From Wagnerdoeblera intermedia (GTDB taxonomy: Bacteria > Pseudomonadota > Alphaproteobacteria > Rhodobacterales > Rhodobacteraceae), in the NCBI RefSeq assembly GCF_042647465.1, contig NZ_JBHRVN010000001.1: a stretch of DNA of 64,000 nucleotides; one strand, given 5' to 3'. The translations under genes and the position numbers were made by a program. Shown here piece after piece: positions 25,993-34,414 of this stretch. A model generated the notes under the pieces. The model made no database searches. It saw nothing but the letters and a program-made list of their open reading frames with translations, and was not told the origin of the DNA. The stretch's first letter is position 1. Each line of letters opens with the position of its first letter.

Positions 25993-26937
25993 TCAACTCC
26001 GCTCCCAGGTGTTCTCGACCTGAAAGCGTTTCTGCCCGCCCGCCAGCCGCGCGGTCAGAAAATCCAGAAACACCCGGATCTTTGCGGGAATGACCATGCT
26101 GTCGAGGATCGCCACATAAAGCCCTCCTGGACGCGCCGAGCTGCTGATTGAGATCTCAGGCAAAAGCCGGACCAGACGCCCCTGTTCGATATCGCGGCGC
26201 ACCAGATAATCGTCCAGAACCGCCGCCCCGCCCCCGCGCCGCGCCAGTTCCAGAAGCACCGCTCCGTGGTTCGACAGAAAGCGCGGCTGAAACGGCACCC
26301 GCTCTTTGCTGCCATCGGCGTGGGTCACCCACCATTGCGCCGTGGTGGTCGTCGAGAGGTAAGCCATGCAGTTATGGCGCTCGAGATCGGCGATGCTCAG
26401 GGGCAATCCGCTTCGGGCGATATATTCCGGCGAGGCGACGAGCCAGCGTTCGGAGGAATAGATCCGGCGCCGCCGCACCCCCGGCTCGTCCGGCTCGCTG
26501 AGGCGAAAATCGATATCGATCTTTTCGCGCCGCAGATCGGCAGGCTCTTCGCCAAGGATCAGCTCGACGGTGATATCGGGATAGGCCTCAGCAAAGGCCG
26601 GCAGCAGCCGGGTCAGCACGCCGATGCCAAACATCGACCGCGAATGAATACGCAGCAGACCCGCCGGAACCGTGCTCAGAACCGACATCGACTGATCAAG
26701 CTCTTCGAGACTGGCCAGGATCTCCACCGCGCGGCGGGCATATTCCTCTCCGGCCTCAGTCAGCCGCACATTCCGCGTCGAGCGGGTCAGAAGGCTTTGG
26801 CCAACCCGCTCTTCCAGCATGGAGATGGAGCGCGAAACGGAAGTCGAGGACAGCCGGAACATCTGAGCCGTCGCGCTGAAGCTTCCGGTTCTCTTTAAGG
26901 AGACCAGCAGCTCAAGGGCTCGGACACGATCGGACAT
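25993..26937 (-). CDS. LysR family transcriptional regulator
   Basis: 314 residues. The N-terminal HTH is clear (LELLVSLKRTGSFSATAQMF, LSSTSVSRSISMLEERVGQS, then LLTRSTRNVRLTEAG; residues about 8-65), with an effector domain to the C-terminus. It is divergent from the luciferase-like monooxygenase with only 99 bp between, the usual arrangement for a LysR activator and its target. Confidence 0.93.
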   Translation of the reverse strand: MSDRVRALELLVSLKRTGSFSATAQMFRLSSTSVSRSISMLEERVGQSLLTRSTRNVRLTEAGEEYARRAVEILASLEELDQSMSVLSTVPAGLLRIHSRSMFGIGVLTRLLPAFAEAYPDITVELILGEEPADLRREKIDIDFRLSEPDEPGVRRRRIYSSERWLVASPEYIARSGLPLSIADLERHNCMAYLSTTTTAQWWVTHADGSKERVPFQPRFLSNHGAVLLELARRGGGAAVLDDYLVRRDIEQGRLVRLLPEISISSSARPGGLYVAILDSMVIPAKIRVFLDFLTARLAGGQKRFQVENTWERS

Positions 26938-27036
26938 TTCAGCAATTCCCGCATTACTCTGGGAGAAATTCTACAATTATCAGGGCCTCAGGCTAACAGC
27001 TAGAACAGCGGGACGCCATATGAGGAGAGGTCAGGG

Positions 27037-28101
27037 ATGAAGTTCGGAGTCTTTATTCTCGCGCAGCGCCGCAGCTATAAGCAAAGCTCTGCCGAGGTCA
27101 TCCACAATGCCATGGAGCAGACGGTTACGGCTGAGGCGGCGGGATTTAACACCGCCTGGTTTGCCGAGCATCACTTCAACAAGTACTCGCTGACGCCCTC
27201 GCCGCTGATGGCCGTGGCCCATGCGGCGGGACGCACCAGGACGATCCGTCTTGGCACGGCGGTCTGCATTCTGCCGCTTTATCAGCCCGCACGTTTTCTG
27301 GCGGAAGTGGGCTTTGCCGATACGGTCTCTGACGGCCGCCTGGAACTGGGGGTCGGCTCCGGCTATCAGCAGTTTGAATTTGAGCGCTTCGGCACCACGG
27401 TCGATGACTCCTGGCATGTCTATAACGAGTTTCTCGATGTGATCGACATCGGGCTGCAGGGCAAAAACTTCGAGTATCAGGGCAAATACATTCAGATGAT
27501 GCCGACCTCGATCGCGGTCGATACGGTGCAAAAGCCCGGCGTGCCGATGTGGGTGACCTCAAACAATCCCAAAACGCTGCAGCGCGCGATGCGCGACGGG
27601 CATAACCTCTTTGTCACCGCGCTTCTGAAGGGCAATGAGGCGATCCGGGATCTGCGCCTGAAGCTTGAAGGGATCGCGCAGGACGACGGTCAGACCCTCG
27701 ACGATATGACGGGCAAGATCGGGTTCCTGCGCTGCGGCTATGTCTCGGACAATAAGGCTGAGATCGACCACTATCTCGACTGTGCCCGCTATCAGCGCCG
27801 CATCTCGGAAAGTCTCAAACAGCGCCGCCAGCTGACGGATGACGGCTATATGATGAAGGAGGTCCCCATGACGGTCGACCCCGACATTGAAGAGCTCCGC
27901 GCCGCCCTTCCGGTCGGCTGCGTCAATGAAGTGGTCGATAAGCTGCTGGCAGAGATTGAAATTCTTAAACCCCGCCACATCGCACTTCAGACCCAGCTGG
28001 GCGATTTCGACCAGACGACGATGCTGCGCCAGATCGAACGCTGGGGTGAGCGGATCATCCCGGAAGTTCGCAAGGCCCTCGGCGCAAAAGCCGCCGCCTG
28101 A
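27037..28101 (+). CDS. LLM-class (luciferase-like) flavin-dependent oxidoreductase
   Basis: 354 residues of the bacterial luciferase-like monooxygenase family, using FMNH2 and O2. N-terminus MKFGVFILAQRRSYKQ; then AAGFNTAWFAEHHFNKYSLT (about residues 38-57), the AEHHF motif being typical; IRLGTAVCILPLYQPARFLA and DGRLELGVGSGYQQFEFERF complete the TIM-barrel core. A GAGGAGAGG ribosome site precedes the ATG. Substrate unknown. The binding protein immediately downstream may deliver it. Confidence 0.92.
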   Translation: MKFGVFILAQRRSYKQSSAEVIHNAMEQTVTAEAAGFNTAWFAEHHFNKYSLTPSPLMAVAHAAGRTRTIRLGTAVCILPLYQPARFLAEVGFADTVSDGRLELGVGSGYQQFEFERFGTTVDDSWHVYNEFLDVIDIGLQGKNFEYQGKYIQMMPTSIAVDTVQKPGVPMWVTSNNPKTLQRAMRDGHNLFVTALLKGNEAIRDLRLKLEGIAQDDGQTLDDMTGKIGFLRCGYVSDNKAEIDHYLDCARYQRRISESLKQRRQLTDDGYMMKEVPMTVDPDIEELRAALPVGCVNEVVDKLLAEIEILKPRHIALQTQLGDFDQTTMLRQIERWGERIIPEVRKALGAKAAA

Positions 28102-28107
28102 GCCGCT

Positions 28108-28140
28108 GCCGGCGGCCCCGGCGGGGCGGCCGGCTGTTTT
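28108..28140 (+). terminator. Probable rho-independent terminator
   Basis: A long, strongly GC-rich inverted repeat (GCCGGCGGCCCC / GGGGCGGCCGGC, imperfect) followed by TGTTTT, directly after the monooxygenase stop. It would separate this gene from the downstream tctC. Confidence 0.65.
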
Positions 28141-28286
28141 GTGAAATACAGAATTGCGGAAATCGCAAAGAGTTCAGATTTTTCTCCGGCCCGAAGCGGC
28201 GGATACTTCTGCACTCTGACAGGCCCGGGGGAGGAGGCCGCGCGCCATCGCGGACCGCCGGGCCGACACTTCAGGGAGGAACCGAA

Positions 28287-29267
28287 ATGACACGATACTT
28301 GTCCCGCCGCCTTACGCTGTCTTTGCTGGCGGGGGCGTCTTTTGCAATGACGCAGGGGCTGCCCGCACTGGCCTCTGACGGCCCGATCACGATCATCGTG
28401 CCCTATGCAGCGGGGGGAATTAATGACGCTTTTGGTCGCAAAATCGCCGATGGCCTGAGCCGCGAGATCGGACGCACCGTTCTGGTCGAAAACAAGCCCG
28501 GTGCAAATGGCATTCTGGCCGCGACCCATGTGGCGCGTGCAAAGAATGATGGCACGACGCTCTTTCTGACCGGGACGGGCCCGCTGTCGCTGAACACCAT
28601 GCTGCGCGACAATCTGCCTTTCACGGCAGAGAGCTTCGATCCGGTGGCGATGATGTTTGACGGCGTTCTGACCATCTCGGTCCCGACAGCGCTTGGTGTC
28701 AGTTCGCTCGAAGAGCTGATTGCGCATGCCCGAAAGACCGGACGCCCGCTGCGCTACGGCACCCAGGGACCGGGGTCGGTGATGGATCTTTACGGCCGCA
28801 TCTTCAGCCAGCATTTCGGTGTTGAGATGGTGCCGGTGGCCTATAAAAATAACCCCTCATCGCTGGTGGATCTTCTGGGCGGCCAGCTCGAGGTCTCTTT
28901 TGTCAGCCCGATGTCGCTGACGGAATATGCCAAAGCGGGAACGGTGAAGATCCTGGCCCTCACCGGCAGCGCGCGCGATCCGAAATGGCCTGATATTCCG
29001 ACGGTCGGCGAGCTTGGGCACAGCAACCTGGAAATCTCTTACTGGACGGCGATCCACGCACCGGCGGGCCTGCCGGAGGATCTGAAACAGGCCTATGCCG
29101 CAGCGATTGTGAAGACCGTTAACAGCCCGGACTTCCTTGAGCTTTTGTCCAACAGTGGCCAATACCCCAAAGCCGGTGGCCCCGAGGTTCTGGCCGCGCA
29201 GATGCAGACCGACCGGGAAACCTGGGGCGCGATCATTGAGAAGAACAACCTGCGCATCAGGGAGTAA
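28287..29267 (+). CDS. Orphan TctC/Bug-family periplasmic binding protein
   Basis: 326 residues with a signal peptide (about residues 1-30, ending ALASDG). The Bug hallmark PITIIVPYAAGGINDAFGRK follows, then VENKPGANGILAATHVA, and PVAYKNNPSSLVDLLGGQLE. No TctA or TctB is adjacent, which is common for Bug proteins in proteobacteria. It follows the luciferase-like monooxygenase, separated by a terminator-like hairpin and 185 bp. It could share one of the permeases encoded in the first 6 kb; that is speculation. The 270 bp after it (29268-29537) contain small hairpins but no gene. Confidence 0.93.
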   Translation: MTRYLSRRLTLSLLAGASFAMTQGLPALASDGPITIIVPYAAGGINDAFGRKIADGLSREIGRTVLVENKPGANGILAATHVARAKNDGTTLFLTGTGPLSLNTMLRDNLPFTAESFDPVAMMFDGVLTISVPTALGVSSLEELIAHARKTGRPLRYGTQGPGSVMDLYGRIFSQHFGVEMVPVAYKNNPSSLVDLLGGQLEVSFVSPMSLTEYAKAGTVKILALTGSARDPKWPDIPTVGELGHSNLEISYWTAIHAPAGLPEDLKQAYAAAIVKTVNSPDFLELLSNSGQYPKAGGPEVLAAQMQTDRETWGAIIEKNNLRIRE

Positions 29268-29537
29268 CCCGCCGCGGCACTGACCTCAGGGCCGCCGGAG
29301 CATCCTTCCGCCTGAGCGACAGGGTGCTCCCTTCCGCATAAGCGGGCGTGCCGGTCGGGAGAAGCCAAAGGCCGCTTCCGGGGACCGCAGGTCCGGGGGT
29401 GATGCGGCCCGGGGCCTGCGTGCCGACTTCAGGGGCAGTCACGGCGGTCGCCGGTGCGCTCTTTGGGGTCGGGGTCTGACCCCGTGGCATCCGGGGATGG
29501 TCTTTGGGCCTCAAAAAAGATGAGGGCTGAAGGCCCG

Positions 29538-30746
29538 TCAGGCCGCCATCGACAGCACAGCCCCGCTCAGCGCCCCCAGGACGACGATGGCCCAGGCAGG
29601 AAGGCGCCACTGCATCAGCGCCGACAGCAGGGCCAGCGCGATGGCCAGATCGGTGAGTGTGGCGAGGGTGCCGCTCAGCACCGGCGTATAAAAGGTGGCG
29701 GCCAGAATGCCGACGACGGCAGCATTGATCCCCTGCATGGCGCGGCGCAGGCCGGGATGGTTTTGAATCCCCATCCAGAAGGGCAGAACCCCCAGAAGCA
29801 GCAGAAAACCGGGCAGGAAGATGGCAATCAGCGCCACCCCCGCGCCGGGCAGACCCGCCGCGCTGACCGCGCCGAGCCAGGCGGCAAAGGTGAAGAGCGG
29901 CCCCGGAACCGCCTGGGCCAGAGCATAGCCCGTCAGAAAAAGCGGCTCGCTGACCTGGCCGGAGGCTACCATTTCGGTTTCCAGCAGTGGCAAAACCACA
30001 TGACCGCCCCCGAAAACCAGCGCTCCGGCGCGGAAGAAGCTGTCAAAGAGCGCGAGCAGAGGGTGCTGCCCGGCGAGTGCCGGCAGGGCAAGCAGCAGAA
30101 CCGGAACCGCCAGCAGGCAACTGAGCGCCACCCCGCGCGAGAGCGGCAGGCGCAGCGCGGCGGCCCGCTCTCCCTCAGCCGGGGCGGTTGTAAACACTGC
30201 CCCGAGCAGGCCCCCCACAAGGATCGCCCCGAACATCCCGAAGGAAAGCGGCAGGACCGCAAGGGCGACGATGGCAGCAATCGCGATGGCGCTGCGGATG
30301 CGGTCAGGGCACAGGCTGCGGTACATCCCCCAGAGCGCCTGAGCCACCACCGCCACCGCCGTCAGCTTCAGCCCGTGCAGGATCCCGGCGGCGACCCCGC
30401 CCTCCAGGTTCACTGCCAGCAGCGCACAAAGCACCAGCGCCAGGGCGGAGGGCAGCGTGAAGGCCAGAAAAGCCGCCAGCGCGCCGCCCCAGCCTGCGCG
30501 CATCAGGCCGATGGCAAAGCCGGTCTGGCTGGATGCGGGACCCGGCAGAAACTGACAAAGCGCCACCAGATCGGCATAGGCCGCATCGCTGAGCCAGTTT
30601 CTGCGGGTGACAAATTCCTCGCGGAAATAGCCCAGATGGGCGACGGGCCCGCCGAAACTCGTGACGCCAAGGCGCAAAAAGACCAGGAAAACCTCGGCCC
30701 AATGGCCGCGGGGCGATGAGGGCCTGCTCAGATGATCCCCGGACAC
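29538..30746 (-). CDS. chrA: Chromate transporter ChrA (CHR family)
   Basis: 402 residues from the GTG at 30746, chosen because AAAGGAG lies five bases before it; longer upstream reading lacks family similarity. Inner-membrane protein with about 12 helices made of two homologous CHR halves. The first opens with VFLRLGVTSFGGPVAHLGYF (about residues 18-37), the second with SFFRAGALVFGGGHVVLPLL (about residue 235). It exports chromate by proton or sulfate-linked antiport. Chromate is a sulfate analogue, so its place at the end of the sulfur island is plausible. Confidence 0.92.
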   Translation of the reverse strand: MSGDHLSRPSSPRGHWAEVFLVFLRLGVTSFGGPVAHLGYFREEFVTRRNWLSDAAYADLVALCQFLPGPASSQTGFAIGLMRAGWGGALAAFLAFTLPSALALVLCALLAVNLEGGVAAGILHGLKLTAVAVVAQALWGMYRSLCPDRIRSAIAIAAIVALAVLPLSFGMFGAILVGGLLGAVFTTAPAEGERAAALRLPLSRGVALSCLLAVPVLLLALPALAGQHPLLALFDSFFRAGALVFGGGHVVLPLLETEMVASGQVSEPLFLTGYALAQAVPGPLFTFAAWLGAVSAAGLPGAGVALIAIFLPGFLLLLGVLPFWMGIQNHPGLRRAMQGINAAVVGILAATFYTPVLSGTLATLTDLAIALALLSALMQWRLPAWAIVVLGALSGAVLSMAA

Positions 30747-30837
30747 GGCGGCTCCTTTCCTCTGCGCGAACCGCCCTTCTCGGGCAGTCCGTGTTGACAG
30801 AGCCTCTATCGCAAAGATCACATCGCGGTAACAGGGC

Positions 30838-31194
30838 TCAGCGCAGGGTCATGCGGATGCTGCCACGGCTTTCTTCGGCGCGGATGTGGTGACCCCGCCA
30901 GTAAAACTCCGGCCCGTGACGCCACAGCGCGGTGCGCAGGCCGGTCTCAGAGCCGCCCGCCGCATAGGCGGCGGTTTTGATCTGACCATATTCGACCCCG
31001 TCCACCCAGACGCGGCGGGCGTGACCGGCCCGCACAAGACCCGCCAGCTCGATGGTGCCGTTGCGGCTGCGGCGCTGCAGCGTTTTGCGGCTGATCCCCA
31101 GATGGGCCGCCGCCGCCGTCAGGCTTGGATAGCGCGTCTCACGAATGCAGATTTCATAGGCGTTTTCCATGGGCTTCACATGCTCCTTCATCAC
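30838..31194 (-). CDS. Small HTH-like DNA-binding protein, unrecognised
   Basis: 118 residues. Residues about 20-45 (PSLTAAAAHLGISRKTLQRR) look like a helix-turn-helix of the type seen in small NUMOD/MerR-like modules. A second, weaker repeat (VEYGQIKTAAYAAGGSETGL) follows, and the tail is basic. Start could be this Met or the internal Met eight residues later. It sits 29 bp after soxH on the same strand and 91 bp before chrA, so may be the last gene of the sox transcript and a local regulator. No named family could be assigned with confidence. Confidence 0.6.
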   Translation of the reverse strand: MMKEHVKPMENAYEICIRETRYPSLTAAAAHLGISRKTLQRRSRNGTIELAGLVRAGHARRVWVDGVEYGQIKTAAYAAGGSETGLRTALWRHGPEFYWRGHHIRAEESRGSIRMTLR

Positions 31195-31223
31195 TCAGTC
31201 CCGCTGAAGGCAGCGGGTCAGTC

Positions 31224-32174
31224 TCAGTCTTCAAATTCCATTTCCGCAAAGACGCGCCCGGCGTTCTTTGTGGCCAGCTCCTCAAAGGTGTCGAGCCCCT
31301 TCCAGCGGGACTGATCGACGTGGAAAGCCCCGGCGAGATCCCCGCCCTCTTCCAGATGCGCCGCAATCTTTTCGCGCAGATCAATGAGATAGTCGCGGGT
31401 ATAGCGCTGCACCTGCGCCAGATTGGTCGGATGGCCATGCCCCGGGATGACATAGGCCGGCGCGAGCGGGACCAGCTTTTCGTCCCAGGTCTCAATCCAG
31501 CAGCGCGTGCAGGTGTCGTCAAAAATCGGCAACATGCGCTCATGAAAGGCAATATCGCCCGCGATCAGCAGCGACCACTGCGGGATCCAGACCTGGGTGT
31601 CGCCGGGGCTGTGCGAGGGGCCAAGGTTCAGCACCTCGATGCGCAGATCGCCCATCTCAATGATCCGGCTCTCCTCAAAGGTCTCGCTCGGCGGGGTGAT
31701 GGTCGTGCCGTCGCTGCGCTCACGGGCATAGGTTTTCAGTGAGGCGAGATCCTGGGGCGCCCCGTCTGCGAAATTTGCGGCTGCGGCTTTATGGGCAAGG
31801 ATCGGCACGCCCTGGGCCGCCCAGTAGCCGTTCCCGAGCATGGCATGGCCCTGCCCGTTTTCATTGATGACCAGCTTCACCGGCTGGTCGGTGACGGCCT
31901 GAATTTCGGCATGCAGCGCCTCCGCCAGCGCCCAAGAGGCACCGGAATTGACCACCACCACGCCGTCGCCGGTCAGAATGAAGGACAGGTTGTTGTTATG
32001 GCCGGCGTTCTCATAGGTCGGCGGCGCCGTGGCCCCGATGGCGGAGAAGACATGGGGGATCACCTCAACCGGTTTGGAATAGAGCACCGATTGCGGATAT
32101 TGATCCGGGATATCCTCAGAGGCAGCGACGAGTCCCGGGGCCAGGGCGGCGAGGGCGATCAGCAGGGCACGCAT
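31224..32174 (-). CDS. soxH: SoxH-like metallo-beta-lactamase-fold protein with altered metal site
   Basis: 316 residues from the ATG at 32174, preceded by GAGGAG; signal peptide about residues 1-18, so periplasmic. The fold is metallo-beta-lactamase: GPSHSPGDTQVWIPQWSLLI, AGDIAF and PGHGHP carry later metal ligands, but the first motif reads NENGQGHAML where HxHxDH is expected, so most of those ligands are missing. Order and length match the last gene of the Paracoccus sox operon, where SoxH is a dispensable periplasmic thiol-hydrolase-like protein. The gap to soxG is one base. Confidence 0.85.
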   Translation of the reverse strand: MRALLIALAALAPGLVAASEDIPDQYPQSVLYSKPVEVIPHVFSAIGATAPPTYENAGHNNNLSFILTGDGVVVVNSGASWALAEALHAEIQAVTDQPVKLVINENGQGHAMLGNGYWAAQGVPILAHKAAAANFADGAPQDLASLKTYARERSDGTTITPPSETFEESRIIEMGDLRIEVLNLGPSHSPGDTQVWIPQWSLLIAGDIAFHERMLPIFDDTCTRCWIETWDEKLVPLAPAYVIPGHGHPTNLAQVQRYTRDYLIDLREKIAAHLEEGGDLAGAFHVDQSRWKGLDTFEELATKNAGRVFAEMEFED

Positions 32175-32175
32175 C

Positions 32176-33081
32176 TCAGATCTCCTCAAAGCGGAAAGCC
32201 GCACCCTCTGCCCGGATCCGGCCCAGACCGCTGCCCGGCAGGTGATAGCCGATCACCGCATCGCCCGAGGCGGCAAGCGCCTTCAGAAGCGCACTGCGGG
32301 TCCTGGCGCCGAGCGGCGGATCCTGATCGGAGCTGCTTTCAAACTCCGGACGCTCCAGGGCGATATGTCCGTTGCCGATGGCATCGCCGATCACCCAAAG
32401 ACGTCCCTCGGGGGTGGCAATCTCATAAGACATATGCCCAGGCGTATGGCCCGCCGTCAGACGCGCGCTGACACCGGGCATCAGCTCTTCGCCGTCCTGC
32501 AGCAGCCGGATGCTGTCGGCAAAAGGCTTCAGGCGGCGCATGGCTCCTGCGGCAAAGCTTTCCCGCTCTACGCCGATGGTGGCGGCGGTCCCGGGGTCGG
32601 TCCAATAGGCAAATTCGCGCGCGCCCATGGCAAGGGCGGCATTGGGAAAGACAGGCTCATCAAAGTCATCCAGCAGGCCCCAGATATGATCGGGATGGGC
32701 ATGGGTGATCACGAGATCGGTGATCTCCTCGGGGCTGACCCCGATCGCCTCCAGCGAGGCACTGACCTTTCCCGCCGAGCCCATGAAATCCGGGCCCGCC
32801 CCGGCATCAAAAAGAACCAGCCGCTCGCCCTGCCACAGAAGCGTCAGATTGCAGGGCGGTTTGTGCAGATCAGCGGGCAGATTATGCCGCGCGCTCAGAT
32901 CCGCGATCTCTTCGGGCGAGAGCCCGGTCAGGGCGAAGGCCGGCGGCAGGCTCAGATGGCCGTCGGAAACCGAGGTGATCGCCACATCGCCAAAGTCAAT
33001 CTGCGTCGCGGCAAAGCTTCGCACCGGAAAAAGCGCCGCCGCAGAGGCCGCCCCCAGAAAAATCCGCCGTGTCAGTTTCAT
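32176..33081 (-). CDS. soxG: SoxG-like periplasmic metallo-beta-lactamase-fold hydrolase
   Basis: 301 residues. TAT-like signal peptide (KLTRRIFLGAASAAALFP). A complete zinc motif THAHPDHIWGL is at about residue 118; later ligands are in AGHTPGHMSYE and GDAIGN, with a final His in GYHLPGSG. Position after soxF and length match SoxG of Paracoccus. Its substrate is unknown; it is probably a thiol ester or persulfide-type compound in the periplasm. It lies 24 bp after soxF and one base before soxH. Confidence 0.85.
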   Translation of the reverse strand: MKLTRRIFLGAASAAALFPVRSFAATQIDFGDVAITSVSDGHLSLPPAFALTGLSPEEIADLSARHNLPADLHKPPCNLTLLWQGERLVLFDAGAGPDFMGSAGKVSASLEAIGVSPEEITDLVITHAHPDHIWGLLDDFDEPVFPNAALAMGAREFAYWTDPGTAATIGVERESFAAGAMRRLKPFADSIRLLQDGEELMPGVSARLTAGHTPGHMSYEIATPEGRLWVIGDAIGNGHIALERPEFESSSDQDPPLGARTRSALLKALAASGDAVIGYHLPGSGLGRIRAEGAAFRFEEI

Positions 33082-33105
33082 GGTGGTCTCCCCCCTCCAA
33101 TGGCC

Positions 33106-34362
33106 TCAGCCAAACATCGCGCCGGTCAGCGCCTGATACCAGGCAGCCGCCTCAGCAGCGGTGGCCCCGAGCGCCTCAGGCCCCTCAGACGGATCGCTGA
33201 TGAAATTGCGCACAGAGACCGTCGCGCCCGCCTGCGCCTCATAATCGCCGCCGACCTTCAACCCCTCATCGGGGGCGATCAGCGAGTAGCAGATATTGGC
33301 CAGCTGCCCCGCGCCCGCATCCTGATGACCAAGCTCCGCAAGCAGGCTCTGCGCCGCCACCAGCGCCTGCGTTGAGGCGGCAAAGGCGCTTTTGGGCATC
33401 GCGCCCTGTGCGGCCGCGTCACCGATCACGCGGATATTCGGGTCGATCCGGCTGGTAAATCCGGCTGCATCGACCGGGGCCCAGCCGCTTTCATCGCAAA
33501 GCCCGGCCTCGGAGGCCAGATCCCCGGCGCGCTGCGCGGGAATGACATTGCAGACATCGAGCACGAACCCCTCGCCGTCGGCCAGGACCTCCATGCTGCC
33601 CGGGCGCACCTCGATCAGATCGCCGCCCATCAGCGGGTCCAGCCGCTCGATCATGCCGGGGTAAAGCCGTTCCCAGGCATTCTCAAAGAGCGTCTGTTTG
33701 GAGTAATTTTCTTTCGGATCAAAGATCATAATCTTCGCCCGCGGATTCTGCCGCGACAGGCGATGCGCAACCATGCTCACCCGCTCATAAGGCCCGGGCG
33801 GGCAGCGGTAGGGCGCAGGCGGCGCGATCAGGCCAAAAGTCCCGCCCTCGGGCATGGCATCGATCTGCGCGATCAGCCGCGCCAGTTCAGGCTCAGCCTT
33901 CCAGGCATGGGGCATGCGCGCGCTGTCACTCTCGCTCCAGCCGGAGACGGAGCCTTCGACAAAGGCAATGCCCGGCGAGAGGATCAGCCGGTCATAAACG
34001 ATCCGGCTGCCGTCTGACAGATGCAGGCGGCGGGCCTCGCGGTCGATGCCGCTGACCTTCGCGATCACCACCCGGACCCCGGCACGCTCCGCACCCTGAT
34101 AGCCGTACTCAAAATCCGTGAGAGGCCGCAGCCCGCCCAGAGCCGCATTTGACAGAAAACAGGCGGTATAGCGGGGGTTCTGCTCAATGAGCGTTACCGC
34201 GACACCGGCCCGCGCCAGATGCCGCGCGGCCAAAAGCCCGCCCGCACCTCCGCCGACGACCACCACCTGCGGCTCACTTTTTGCAAGTGAGGGGGCGGCA
34301 GTTTTTAACAGCGCTGCCGTGGTCAGGGCCTGGCCCAGCAGGCGGCGGCGGGTGATCGGCAT
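33106..34362 (-). CDS. soxF: SoxF, FAD-dependent sulfide dehydrogenase (flavocytochrome c flavoprotein)
   Basis: 418 residues with a twin-arginine signal (MPITRRRLLGQALTTAALL). FAD-binding VVVVGGGAGGLLAARHLARA is at about residue 33; a second dinucleotide-domain motif RVIGDAAAQG is near residue 310. The redox-active cysteine segments are YRCPPGPYERV (about residue 185) and ANICYSLIAP (about residue 365), as in flavocytochrome c sulfide dehydrogenase. In Paracoccus SoxF is an active monomeric sulfide dehydrogenase that stimulates the Sox system. The partner cytochrome gene soxE is not present between soxD and soxF. Confidence 0.93.
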   Translation of the reverse strand: MPITRRRLLGQALTTAALLKTAAPSLAKSEPQVVVVGGGAGGLLAARHLARAGVAVTLIEQNPRYTACFLSNAALGGLRPLTDFEYGYQGAERAGVRVVIAKVSGIDREARRLHLSDGSRIVYDRLILSPGIAFVEGSVSGWSESDSARMPHAWKAEPELARLIAQIDAMPEGGTFGLIAPPAPYRCPPGPYERVSMVAHRLSRQNPRAKIMIFDPKENYSKQTLFENAWERLYPGMIERLDPLMGGDLIEVRPGSMEVLADGEGFVLDVCNVIPAQRAGDLASEAGLCDESGWAPVDAAGFTSRIDPNIRVIGDAAAQGAMPKSAFAASTQALVAAQSLLAELGHQDAGAGQLANICYSLIAPDEGLKVGGDYEAQAGATVSVRNFISDPSEGPEALGATAAEAAAWYQALTGAMFG

Positions 34363-34414
34363 GGCGGCCTCCGGTGTTGAAGGGACGGGAGGAGCCTGCC
34401 CCCGTCCGCTCAGA

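Noticed and set aside
29257..29610. A 117-codon minus-strand frame after the orphan tctC
   Set aside because: No motif, no ribosome site, and it overlaps the chrA 3' end in another frame.
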